NCBI GenBank assembly: GCA_907163375.1
Contig: CAJQUW010006798.1
Span: forward strand, 62,001 to 126,000
Reading direction: 5' to 3'
Length of the DNA: 64,000 nt
DNA from: Prostheceraeus crozeri
Taxonomy: Eukaryota; Platyhelminthes; Polycladida; Euryleptidae
Shown here piece after piece: positions 24,018 through 32,962 of this stretch (position 1 is its first letter; the number at the start of each line of letters is the position of its first letter). The notes beneath the pieces were generated by a model. It was not told the DNA's origin. It searched no databases and saw only the letters and a list, made by a program, of their open reading frames with translations. A program made the translations under genes and the position numbers.

Positions 24018-25150
24018 ATGACAAAACCGAATAACGCCAAGATGTTGGTTGGCAAGTGTAGTTGTGGCAAGATTGCCAGAGGAAGTGAACTGAAGAAGCA
24101 TTTAAAAGAAAAAGAGGGGACGATGGGCCATGAGAGGAAAGTGATGTTGAGGTTGTGTGTGTCTTGTCGGAAATCTGTGATGGGGGATGAGAAGGAATTT
24201 ATGAAGGCGCATTTGCAGTGTGAGAGTGGGAACATCGGAGAGAAGGGGTTCAAGGCATGGTTTGAGGGAGAGTTGTTGGAAAGGGAAGAGGTGAGAAAGG
24301 CGGTGGCAACGATTCAGGACGTGATTGGGGAGAAAGTGGTGAGGAATGCGAGTGATGTGATTTCGAGTGAGGAAGTTGAGTTGAGAGCGAAAATGAAGAA
24401 GAAGGATGATGTTGATTTGGATGCGGTGATGGAAGATTTGTTTGGGGATATAGCGGATTTGAAGGAAGAGTGGGAGGGGGAGGAAGTGGCTAAGCCGATG
24501 GCAGCGTCATCGCCACGGCAGCAAGAGGCGTATGATACGGAGGTATTTGTGAGAATGAAGGATCGTGTGATGGCTTTGGAAAGTAATAATAGAAAAGTTT
24601 TGAAGGAGAATGAAGAGCTGATGGTGAAGGTTGAGGGGTATAGGGCAACGAGGGAAGAGTTGGAGAGCTTGAGAAAGAAGGAGAAGGAATGGATGGCGGA
24701 AAGGAGCGAGTTGATGAGGAAGGCAGGTTTGGTGGAGAGTTTGCAGGCGAGTGTGTCGAGGAAGGATGAAGAGATAGAGCGGATGCGAAGCGTGGTGAAG
24801 GAGACGGAGGAGGTGAAGGTTATTAATAAGAGGTTGACGGGTGAAGTGGAGCGACTGCATGAGCGTTTGAAGTGTCGAAAAAGGAGAGTGTATGACGTCC
24901 ATCTTCCCCTCTTTGAGAATAATGTATGCGACGCCCCAACCATCACCGATGACCCCAACGTGACCCAACAGTGTTATGAGGGCGACGGAGTCCGATGTCT
25001 CCACATGAGTATGGACATTACCGGTCAGCTTGAAGACTTCGTCGTCCGAAAAGTTCGGAAGAAAGTTCCCAGTAAGCTTCCTCAACATGATCATTTTTGT
25101 AGCTCATCTAATCTCCTATTCTTTTTCTTTCAGAGTTTTTGCAGAAGTGA
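24018..25150 (+). CDS. Unknown Polinton protein: Cys/His-rich N-terminus and coiled coil
   Basis: Starts at ATG 24018, just after a predicted 3' splice site. The N-terminal 75 residues hold spaced Cys/His (CSCG, then H, then CVSC, then H and C) that could bind zinc. Residues about 100-300 are highly charged and heptad-like, with Leu/Glu/Lys-rich coiled coil. An unspliced reading would continue to 25193, but GTAAGC at 25072 and a strong acceptor (CTTTTTCTTTCAG) ending at 25133 predict a 62-nt intron, after which a TGA ends the protein at 25150. First gene on the left, driven by its own TATA promoter. I do not recognise the family. The G-rich, T-poor codon use differs from the rest of the element. 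Confidence 0.75.
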
Positions 25151-25337
25151 GAGGAGTGTCGGTGGACGGAGAACGACCCATGGGCTCTTTTAAGGGCCAA
25201 CCTTCTAATGCAGCTAAAGCGGTCCCAAGCCCGCCACATATCCTCGGATATGGAATGCAGAGGGGAAGAAAAATAATGAATGGAATGAAATGGGAGGACA
25301 CTCACGCGCCACACGCAACATAACACACTTCTCTCTT

Positions 25338-26335
25338 CCGTAGTCTAACAAGCTCTTTACACATGGATCGCAGTCGATTGCTATCCCTGTATCAGAAGTG
25401 TAAGCTATCTTAATTTTATTTGACACTATTTCATCTATCATCATCGTCCATATGAAATGTTTTAAGATTTACAAGTTAGACTAAGCGTGCTACTATTTCC
25501 AAATGAAAATGTATACATGGTTAAATCATCCACTTAACCCCATCCGTAGTCTAACAAGCTCTTTACACATGGATCGCAGTCGATTGCTATCCCTGTATCA
25601 GAAGTGTAAGCTATCTTAATTTTATTTGACACTATTTCATCTATCATCATCGTCCATATGAAATGTTTTAAGATTTACAAGTTAGACTAAGCGTGCTACT
25701 ATTTCCAAATGAAAATGTATACATGGTTAAATCATCCACTTAACCCCATCCGTAGTCTAACAAGCTCTTTACACATGGATCGCAGTCGATTGCTATCCCT
25801 GTATCAGAAGTGTAAGCTATCTTAATTTTATTTGACACTATTTCATCTATCATCATCGTCCATATGAAATGTTTTAAGATTTACAAGTTAGACTAAGCGT
25901 GCATGGTTAAATCATCCACTTAACCCCATCCGTAGTCTAACAAGCTCTTTACACATGGATCGCAGTCGATTGCTATCCCTGTATCAGAAGTGTAAGCTAT
26001 CTTAATTTTATTTGACACTATTTCATCTATCATCATCGTCCATATGAAATGTTTTAAGATTTACAAGTTAGACTAAGCGTGCTACTATTTCCAAATGAAA
26101 ATGTATACATGGTTAAATCATCCACTTAACCCCATCCGTAGTCTAACAAGCTCTTTACACATGGATCGCAGTCGATTGCTATCCCTGTATCAGAAGTGTA
26201 AGCTATCTTAATTTTATTTGACACTATTTCATCTATCATCATCGTCCATATGAAATGTTTTAAGATTTACAAGTTAGACTAAGCGTGCTACTATTTCCAA
26301 ATGAAAATGTATACATGGTTAAATCATCCACTGAA
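25338..26335. repeat. Five-copy 206-bp minisatellite
   Basis: Tandem units begin CCGTAGTCTAACAAGCTC near 25338, 25544, 25750, 25930 and 26136. Spacing is 206, 206, 180 and 206 bp; the third unit lacks 26 bp. The copies look identical. Each contains the dyad ATCGCAGTCGAT. It lies between two genes and does not encode a protein on either strand. Confidence 0.92.
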
Positions 26336-26389
26336 GCCCCATTCAAGTACGTCAGTATGAAAGCAAAGATAATATGAAGTAAAAATTTA

Positions 26390-26839
26390 TTATGGCATGT
26401 ATTTCAAAAGGTCTTCATCGTCAATATCGTCCCAGAGTCTGGCTTCACATAGATAACAAAAACAGTTCAGTTGCTTTAATCGTTCTTCCACTGCGAGCCT
26501 CACTTTATCAATATACTCCCACTCTGCCATAGTTCGTGGCTGGGAGTTAGGGGTGTACCACTCCCATAATTGGTGGAGGAATTTCGTGCTGGTGATCTCC
26601 ATCACATCGTCAGTATCGTACTGGAGATACTTCCACCTCACGCCTGTTAAGTCGGGACACTCCTTCTCACATACACTCTCCTCTTCCTCGTCCGCTGGTA
26701 ATGATAACTTTCGTATATTGTCCAGTCGGTACACCATCTCCACCTTCGCCTTTCTTGGTGCATTTGGTGTAACGAGCGCCTTTGGTGTTGAGCATGGAGA
26801 AGATAATTTTGTGTTTGATGTTGTTGGAGGGCTTGTCAT
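26390..26839 (-). CDS. Unknown Polinton protein, 149 aa
   Basis: ATG at 26839 and stop at 26390. The first 30 residues are Ser/Thr/Pro-rich and disordered. The C-terminal 90 residues are compact and acidic, with many Trp/Tyr (VRWKYLQYDTDDV, LWEWY), a Cys pair (CFCYLC) and an acidic tail. The stop codon overlaps a minus-strand AATAAA (26386-26391), so the transcript ends right at the gene end. It is divergent from the polymerase unit, and the CCAAT boxes at 26897-26918 lie between them, so the two may share a bidirectional promoter. Family not recognised. Confidence 0.7.
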   Translation of the reverse strand: MTSPPTTSNTKLSSPCSTPKALVTPNAPRKAKVEMVYRLDNIRKLSLPADEEEESVCEKECPDLTGVRWKYLQYDTDDVMEITSTKFLHQLWEWYTPNSQPRTMAEWEYIDKVRLAVEERLKQLNCFCYLCEARLWDDIDDEDLLKYMP

Positions 26840-26896
26840 TTTGACTGTGAATAATGACTTTGAAATGTTTTCTAATTCTTAAGTATACACAAGCAG

Positions 26897-26970
26897 CCAA
26901 TCAGAATGAACATCCAATGAATGAAGAGAATGAAAGTATATAAGCAAAGTGACATCCGTATCATTTCACT
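26897..26970 (+). promoter_or_regulatory. Double CCAAT + TATA + initiator promoter of the polymerase unit
   Basis: CCAAT at 26897-26901 and 26914-26918 (17 apart), TATATAAG at 26937-26944 (23 after the second CCAAT), and TTTCACT with initiator A at 26968 (31 after the TATA start). The same spacings recur at the other end of the element (43336-43407, minus). Confidence 0.8.
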
Positions 26971-27113
26971 CTGTCTTTGAGACGCATAAGTGAACTGTTC
27001 TCTGACGAATTCTGTATTTGAGGCGTACAAGTGAACTGCTCTTTAGTGAATTCCAAATTTGAGTGAAGTCTCTATCTTGTTGAAGTATCAAGCTTAAACA
27101 TAATTTCGTTCAA

Positions 27114-27303
27114 ATGGTAAGTTGAAAATTTCCTCTCTCATCTCCCTCAAACGTGTGGCTAATAGCATCTTCCTCAATTTCAGGCATCAACTTCATCACC
27201 AACACCCTCCCTTCTCGAGGAAATTTTATAGTTGTTGAGTCAAGGTAGGTTGTAACAATACACTGAGACTTGAACAGAGATGAAAGAATGATTTCTCTTT
27301 CAG
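27114..27303 (+). other. Split start codon and two small introns in front of the polymerase unit
   Basis: ATG at 27114-27116 is followed immediately by GTAAGT. An acceptor ends at 27183 (67-nt intron), the second exon is 27184-27244, a donor GTAGGT is at 27245, and an acceptor CTCTTTCAG ends at 27303. Joined this way, the phase is correct for the zinc-finger frame downstream, but a TAG at 27229-27231 lies in frame in the small exon. The TAG may be a lesion, or the acceptor may be the ATTTTATAG ending at 27231, which would skip it. Confidence 0.55.
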
Positions 27304-28406
27304 GTGATACCAGTTCCATCTCGTGCGAGTCCATGTCAACATTGTCACGGGAATGCGACGATCGGCAATGTGCTGACTGTGGACACATCTTCACGAGGAA
27401 GCGTGATCTCATCCGACACATCAAGCGAGGTGTTTGTAGACCTAAGCCGGCATCAATCTCCGAAGGTAGGGATGATTCTGTTAACGATGTCTCCTTTTCT
27501 TGCGATTTATGCATTCAGTCTTTCGAGACACGTTTTGAACTATCTTCGCACAGACTTCAACATACACACACGAACGATACCTACACCAACGGTACCTCCT
27601 CTATCCGACTCACTGAGGTGTCCATAAATAATTTAGTGAGGAACTACCAGATGGACTCCTCAGAAACCATTGCTAACTTTGAGGAATGGTTTCATCAAAA
27701 TTCATCATTGATAGAAGCGCTCTTCAACAATTTAGACAATTTTAGAATGAAGGCGCTCATCTATCTTAAAATAAAATATGTAAAAATCGACCACCATACT
27801 GGACAAATAATAGAGAGGTTGGAGTTTCACATACCCTCCTCTCCTGCAACCGAAGTTGTAGACTGTGAGTCTTGGATAAATTTTCATATCCAAGGGTTAA
27901 AATTAAATATAGATAAATTTAACGAGCGTGATAGTGGACTCGTTTTTGATGGTATTGAGACCGCCATGATTAAAATCAGTTTATTAGGAAATCATAGTGG
28001 TCGAGGCTCCTTTAAACTTCCGAAAAATTTAAGAAATAAAGCAGCAGTCATTTCTGTAGATTGCGAATCGCAATGTTTTAAGTATGCCGTCCTCTCCATT
28101 CTCCACTATAATGATGTGCAGAATAGTCGATACCGCAAGAGTAAGTATCAACAGTGGGAGAATGAATTAAACTTCGATGACTGTAATAGTGACGATATGA
28201 AAATTAAAGATATAGAAAAATTTGAAAAATTGAACAACATCAAAATAGTTCTCCATGTTTGGGAAAAGGGATTGAAGGGTGTGCGCTACAACTCGCGTTC
28301 GAGTTGTTATGAACGTACAGTAAACCTGTTATTAGTAAAACAGGATGATAGTGAGGAATGGCACTATGCGGTATTCCCAAAATCTCTCGCTTATACCACC
28401 ACTTAG
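27288..28406 (+). CDS. N-terminal module of the polymerase protein: C2H2 fingers and OTU-like domain
   Basis: The contiguous frame starts at ATG 27288, but splicing from ATG 27114 is more likely. Two C2H2-like fingers come first (CADCGHIFTRKRDLIRHIKRG and a second with C-x2-C...H-x4-H). A domain shared with the 136-residue protein at 41247-41657 follows. Then comes a segment with VDCESQCFKYAVLSILHY and a late WHYAVF, the Cys...His-Tyr layout of OTU-like/papain-fold domains found in front of Polinton polymerases; I infer this assignment. The frame stops at 28404-28406 inside the start of the polymerase frame, at a CCCAAAA heptamer that would allow a -1 shift. It is presumably expressed as a fusion with the polymerase. 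Confidence 0.75.
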   Translation: MISLSGDTSSISCESMSTLSRECDDRQCADCGHIFTRKRDLIRHIKRGVCRPKPASISEGRDDSVNDVSFSCDLCIQSFETRFELSSHRLQHTHTNDTYTNGTSSIRLTEVSINNLVRNYQMDSSETIANFEEWFHQNSSLIEALFNNLDNFRMKALIYLKIKYVKIDHHTGQIIERLEFHIPSSPATEVVDCESWINFHIQGLKLNIDKFNERDSGLVFDGIETAMIKISLLGNHSGRGSFKLPKNLRNKAAVISVDCESQCFKYAVLSILHYNDVQNSRYRKSKYQQWENELNFDDCNSDDMKIKDIEKFEKLNNIKIVLHVWEKGLKGVRYNSRSSCYERTVNLLLVKQDDSEEWHYAVFPKSLAYTTT

Positions 28407-31099
28407 AAAACTCTAGTAGAGAGTTATATTACTGCGACAGATGTATTCGCCACTTTAGGAGGAAAACTAAATTTGAAACTCATTACGAATGGTGTAAGCG
28501 AGGTAAACTGCAAATGGAGCGCATGCCCAAAGATAAGGAGTTTTCATATAGAGAGAATGGTGATGAACTAAGTCCTCTTCGTGTCATCTATGCTGACATC
28601 GAATGTTATATCGATGATAACATCCATCGACCAGCAGCCATTTCCTGCTATGAAGTATGGCATGATCACTTTAGGAGTAGGCAAAATAAAATGCGCGTCT
28701 GGCAAGGTGAGGATTGTATTTACCAATTCCTACAATTCCTCGAACAGGCTGTAAAATTTCAACAAAAACATGATGGTGAACTCTATCGCAGATCATTGCA
28801 TATGACAGCAGATGATCAAGCAAAATTTGATAGTTGCAACATTTGCCCCAAATGTAGGAAAACATTTGACGATGATAAGATTAAGAAAGTGCGCGACCAT
28901 GATCACATCAATGGTAAATTTAGAAACGCACTCTGTTCAAAATGCAATTTTTCACTTAGGATGAAACGGCGTACATTACCCGTCATTTTCCATAATTTCA
29001 AGGGCTACGACAGCCATATGATAATAAAAGGAGGTTTAGGTCAAATGAAAGAGTGGAAGCTTGATGTAATAGCACAAACGAGAGAGAAGTTTATGGCCAT
29101 GACAGCAAAAGTGCCTGTCGATAAAACTAAAGAAAATAAGACGGTCTACTTTGATATAAAATTTTTAGATTCCTACCAATTTATGACTGCATCACTGGCC
29201 TCTCTCGTGCAAAATCTAAAGTCTCTTCCACTAACACAAAATCTTAAGAAACAATACCCAAATCTAACCGATGAAGTCATCACACGGAAAGGAGTCTTTC
29301 CATATGCATATTTTGATGCAATTAGTAAACTCGGCGAGACTTCTCTTCCGCCCATAGATAAATTTAGAAATGATTTGACCGGTGCAGAATGTAAGACCGA
29401 AGATTATGATCATGCACAAGATGCATGGATAAAATTTGACTGCCATATATTTGGTGAATATATGATTGCCTACCTTAAGTTAGATGTATTTTTGCTGGCT
29501 GATGTATTTCAGGAGTTTCGACGAGTGGCATTAGAAGAAGATAAGTTAGATCCCGTCCACTTTGTCAGTCTGCCAGCCATGTCATTTAAGTCTGCTTTTA
29601 AAATGACTGGTGAGACCATTCATCTCTTACAAGATCCAGAGATGTATAATTTATTTGAGCGAGGAATTCGCGGTGGTCTCACATTTGTAAATAAACATAG
29701 GTTAAAATCAAAAATAGTAGGCAATGACCAGACTCATCTGAAGTATTATGACCAAAATAATTTGTATGGTAGTTCATTATCCAAACCGCTACCTCACTCT
29801 GAGTTTAGCTGGTTAGATGATAGTGATATTCAACATTTCTCCAACCCTTCCAACATACTAGCAATTCCAGATGAAGGTGATTGGGGATATTATTTTGAGA
29901 TAGATCTAATCTATCCAAATAATATTAAACATAAAACCGTAGATTTTCCACTCGCACCCGAATCAGGTGAAGTGAGTAAAGATATGTTTTCCGACTTTAT
30001 GAAACAATTTCATAAAGATTTAGAATCATGTGGACAACCCGACTATAAGCCTTGTCGCAAACTTTTACTCACCCAGTATGATAAAGAAAACTATCTAGTC
30101 CACTTTAGCATCTTAAAATTTTATTTAGAAATGGGTATGATTTTAAAAAGAGTTCACCGCATTATTAAATTTAGACAGAAAGCCTTCCTCAAGCCATATA
30201 TTGATAGCAACAGCCAGAAACGTGCACTAGCCCAAAATAACTTTGAAAAAGATTTTTATAAATATAAGAACAACAGTCTATTTGGTAAGACGATGGAGGA
30301 TGTTAGAAAGCGCGTAAACTACAAACTAGTTAATGATGATCAAAAGTATCACAAATTTACCTCATCACCTCTATTCATCGATAGAGACATTATCGATGAG
30401 GACCTTATAGGTGTTAAAATGATAAAATCTGAAGTTGAGTTGTGCAAACCCATCTATATTGGTCAAGCTGTACTAGATTATTCTAAGCTTGAAATGTACC
30501 AACTCTTTTATAAAATACTAAAACCATGTCCTCTCGTAAAAGAGGTTCGTTTGTTGGGTGGTGATACAGATAGTTTCTTCTTAGGTATTACCACTCAAAA
30601 AGATTTAAATTTCAATGAAGTAGGAAAATCTTTAGAAAGATATTTTGATACATCAAATTATCCTGCTGATCATCCACTCTACTCCATCAAAAATAAGGCA
30701 AAACTTGGCTGCTTTAAGGATGAGACAGCAGGGAAGGAAATAGATGAAATGATTCTCCTCCGTCCAAAAATGTATTCTATGAAATTAAAGGATAGTGATG
30801 ATAGCATTAAGCGCGCTAAAGGCATATCAAAATCCATTGTGCAAAATATGAAACATAAGAATTTCAGGAAAGCCTATAGAAATAAAAATATAACGTTTGT
30901 CAATATGACAATCTTAAAATCTAAGTCGCATGAGATCAAAACTCATACTTTTAGGAAACGGGCGCTTTCAGCATGGGAGGATAAGAGGTGCTGGTTAGAA
31001 CACAACATATCTCTTCCACATGGACATCCTGACACAAACATACCACCACCCAAAAGAATTAAACTCACACTACCACATTCAGGAGACGTCTTAGCATAA
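28358..31099 (+). CDS. polB: Protein-primed family B DNA polymerase (PolB)
   Basis: A 913-residue open frame, the replicase of the element. A Cys/His finger (CDRCIRHF...H...C) lies at residues 26-46. The 3'-5' exonuclease has ExoI YADIECY (about 78-84), ExoII FHNFKGYDSHM (about 211) and ExoIII YLKLDVFLLADVF (about 370). Between ExoI and ExoII sits a zinc/HNH-like insertion (CPKC, then VRDHDHINGKFRN, then CSKCN). Palm motifs are A YDQNNLYGSSL (about 463), B NNSLFGKTMED (about 638) and C GGDTDSFFLG (about 731). All catalytic Asp residues are present. It is protein-primed by family knowledge. The frame is intact from 28358 on, but the natural start probably lies upstream, because the preceding N-terminal frame joins it at 28376-28382. 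Confidence 0.93.
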   Translation: MALCGIPKISRLYHHLENSSRELYYCDRCIRHFRRKTKFETHYEWCKRGKLQMERMPKDKEFSYRENGDELSPLRVIYADIECYIDDNIHRPAAISCYEVWHDHFRSRQNKMRVWQGEDCIYQFLQFLEQAVKFQQKHDGELYRRSLHMTADDQAKFDSCNICPKCRKTFDDDKIKKVRDHDHINGKFRNALCSKCNFSLRMKRRTLPVIFHNFKGYDSHMIIKGGLGQMKEWKLDVIAQTREKFMAMTAKVPVDKTKENKTVYFDIKFLDSYQFMTASLASLVQNLKSLPLTQNLKKQYPNLTDEVITRKGVFPYAYFDAISKLGETSLPPIDKFRNDLTGAECKTEDYDHAQDAWIKFDCHIFGEYMIAYLKLDVFLLADVFQEFRRVALEEDKLDPVHFVSLPAMSFKSAFKMTGETIHLLQDPEMYNLFERGIRGGLTFVNKHRLKSKIVGNDQTHLKYYDQNNLYGSSLSKPLPHSEFSWLDDSDIQHFSNPSNILAIPDEGDWGYYFEIDLIYPNNIKHKTVDFPLAPESGEVSKDMFSDFMKQFHKDLESCGQPDYKPCRKLLLTQYDKENYLVHFSILKFYLEMGMILKRVHRIIKFRQKAFLKPYIDSNSQKRALAQNNFEKDFYKYKNNSLFGKTMEDVRKRVNYKLVNDDQKYHKFTSSPLFIDRDIIDEDLIGVKMIKSEVELCKPIYIGQAVLDYSKLEMYQLFYKILKPCPLVKEVRLLGGDTDSFFLGITTQKDLNFNEVGKSLERYFDTSNYPADHPLYSIKNKAKLGCFKDETAGKEIDEMILLRPKMYSMKLKDSDDSIKRAKGISKSIVQNMKHKNFRKAYRNKNITFVNMTILKSKSHEIKTHTFRKRALSAWEDKRCWLEHNISLPHGHPDTNIPPPKRIKLTLPHSGDVLA
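28376..28382 (+). promoter_or_regulatory. Candidate -1 frameshift heptamer C CCA AAA
   Basis: In the upstream frame the codons are TTC CCA AAA, so CCCAAAA fits X-XXY-YYZ exactly. A one-base backward slip enters the polymerase frame, and the upstream frame stops 22 nt later. A perfect 6-bp hairpin (AACTCT/AGAGTT, 28409-28425, 5-nt loop) lies downstream, but 26 nt away, farther than usual. A simple one-base indel is the alternative. Confidence 0.45.
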
Positions 31100-31304
31100 T
31101 CATCCTTAACTTAGTATTTTGATGTTGATTTCTGTAGATAAACATTGTTGTTTTATGTATCGCATGAGATTGTTTTTTCCTTGTGAATATGTGTCCACAT
31201 CTGTACATTCCCCATGTGATGACTTTTCCACTGAAAGACATTTTTCCTATCCCTGTATATTTCCACCCTTCACGAAGTAAAAAGACTTTTTGTATATAAC
31301 AATG

Positions 31305-31389
31305 TTTATTGAAGTGCGCTCATGTATATATTTTCAGTGGATGTTGTATAAAGTCTGTTGCTTCACATTCATGTACATATTTCAATAAA
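31305..31389. terminator. Convergent polyadenylation signals
   Basis: AATAAA on plus at 31384-31389 serves the polymerase unit. TTTATT at 31305-31310 is AATAAA for the minus-strand unit ending at 31405. The two units overlap tail to tail by about 80 bp. The 31100-31404 stretch is otherwise non-coding. Confidence 0.65.
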
Positions 31390-31404
31390 CATATCACAAT
31401 GACT

Positions 31405-31737
31405 TCACTTTGTTTTCCGAAACACTAACGTTATGAGGGATTTAGTATCTTTCACATGGATGCACTCTTGTAAACCATTGATAATTTTGATAGCAATAGA
31501 GGGTATAGTTTGTTTGACGACGGGATGATAGAAAATAGATTCAAACATCTTCTCGACTATTCCATATGAAGCGTCTTTATCATGAATGAAATCACGTAAA
31601 ATGTATTCTTTTTTCTCACCAACAGAAATAGGTAGAATCAAATCACTTTGAATGTAAAGGTGCTGTTCATGTTTATCAAGTGTCATTGGTGTTTCTATAC
31701 CAATCGTATGCGCAGCAGCAAACACTGTTTGTAGCAT
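31405..31737 (-). pseudogene. C-terminal part of the 31676-32923 protein, out of frame
   Basis: 110 residues that align with the last 110 of the neighbouring paralogue: an LYIQSDLI/FQIYSNI block with VGEK/VGDV, a P(S/Q)IAIKI/IDIAI block, and a final SLITLVFR/SITLHFR. It therefore belongs to the upstream gene, displaced by one base near the A-run around 31751-31757. Whether this is a genomic indel, a sequence error or recoding cannot be told here. Confidence 0.7.
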
Positions 31738-32923
31738 TGAAAAACCAGAGTTTTTTCAAATTTTTACTCAATTGACATTGAATGTCATCACCCAGTCTCA
31801 GAACAACGCGTTGATTTTCAATTGAAAACGAAATGTGGTGTGTCTTTACATCATATTTACTTTTCATCACATGCTTCAACTTCTGTTGTATATAAGGATT
31901 TACTACATGAATGAAGCTTTCAACTGTATGATACAGACGCGGCATTATATTGATAGCAACTTTAGATTCTTCATAAGACTGGTAAATTTTCTTGATGCGA
32001 TCGCCATAGATGTCCACCCACCATTCATCATTAACTGAATCAGCTTTAGTGTGATATTCATGAGAAGCATACACCACACCGCTTCCAATAATAGGTGTAT
32101 AATGTCTTACAAAATGACGCAAGGTTGGAGAGAAATAAACTGTAAGTTTGTCATTATATTTCTGAATAACCAACTTATTTTTGTCCGCCATAATTTTTTC
32201 TCCATACTTCTTACCCACAGTCTCATTCCATCGTTTTACTAATTCAATAAGTGATAAAGGTTGAACACCACGCTTTTTCAAAATGATGCGTTCTTCGCAT
32301 TCTACAACATCTTCATCAAATATTTTAAATCTATAATGAAATTTGTTGATTCGATTTGAATAAACTTTTCTAACATTTGCAGTAGCAATTGACGTTAGAT
32401 GTAGTCCATGGCCAAAACCAACATGCGGATAGAATTCACTATCCAACCTCATCGTAAGACCTTTAGTAAAAGAATGAAAGCGGAGGAACTGTCTCCCACT
32501 CCAATGATAGATAGTAAACTCATAAGCTTTCTGATTTTTATTCTTCATGATGGAAGTATTACCACTGTTGAATGCCTTAATAATTTTCTCATTCCCAAAT
32601 GGCTCATAAGAATCTGATTTTATCTGAATCCATTCATAGTTCCATTTTCCATCTGATGTTAAATTGTATGGGAACTGGAATGCATTATTCATCATTATTC
32701 CATCATGGGTGCGAGGAGTCAATATCATTTCTTCCAAATCATTCACATTCTGAATATTGCTATCATAGCAAATACTAGAAACGCCAACCTCCCATTCACC
32801 TTCTAAATGCAGTGGCCGATTTAATTCTACTCGATAGTCTGATGGTTTATTTTTGGGAAATTTATTCATAGAAGCATTACTGGGCAAGTAGATTAGAAAC
32901 GAGTCCTTATTTTCACTTTCCAT
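31676..32923 (-). CDS. Conserved Polinton protein A with L-x-G-x-WEVGV motif (probable virion component)
   Basis: ATGs stand at 32953 and 32923. I prefer 32923 (MESENKDSF) because ATGCAAA lies 40 nt upstream, as for other late genes. Near the N-terminus the protein has LEGEWEVGVSSI, a hallmark of a large protein found in many animal Polintons. Its neighbour 32963-34360 is a full-length paralogue. A role as minor capsid or spike-like protein is inferred from size, conservation and co-orientation with virion genes; I cannot assign a fold. The frame ends early at 31676 and the real C-terminus continues in another frame. Confidence 0.7.
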   Translation of the reverse strand: MESENKDSFLIYLPSNASMNKFPKNKPSDYRVELNRPLHLEGEWEVGVSSICYDSNIQNVNDLEEMILTPRTHDGIMMNNAFQFPYNLTSDGKWNYEWIQIKSDSYEPFGNEKIIKAFNSGNTSIMKNKNQKAYEFTIYHWSGRQFLRFHSFTKGLTMRLDSEFYPHVGFGHGLHLTSIATANVRKVYSNRINKFHYRFKIFDEDVVECEERIILKKRGVQPLSLIELVKRWNETVGKKYGEKIMADKNKLVIQKYNDKLTVYFSPTLRHFVRHYTPIIGSGVVYASHEYHTKADSVNDEWWVDIYGDRIKKIYQSYEESKVAINIMPRLYHTVESFIHVVNPYIQQKLKHVMKSKYDVKTHHISFSIENQRVVLRLGDDIQCQLSKNLKKLWFFNATNSVCCCAYDWYRNTNDT

Positions 32924-32962
32924 ATTATTCACATTGGAAAAATATAATAGCATACTTTTGCA

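Noticed and set aside
24314-24958. 214-residue Ser/Leu/Phe-rich minus-strand frame
   Set aside because: Mirror image of the purine-rich coiled-coil gene; composition reflects the opposite strand.
22083-26335. CRISPR-like array
   Set aside because: Units are 206-305 bp tandem repeats without unique spacers, in eukaryotic DNA.
27304-27627. Plus-strand 107-residue frame reached directly from ATG 27114 if the middle exon is skipped
   Set aside because: No conserved features; it runs over the zinc fingers in another frame.
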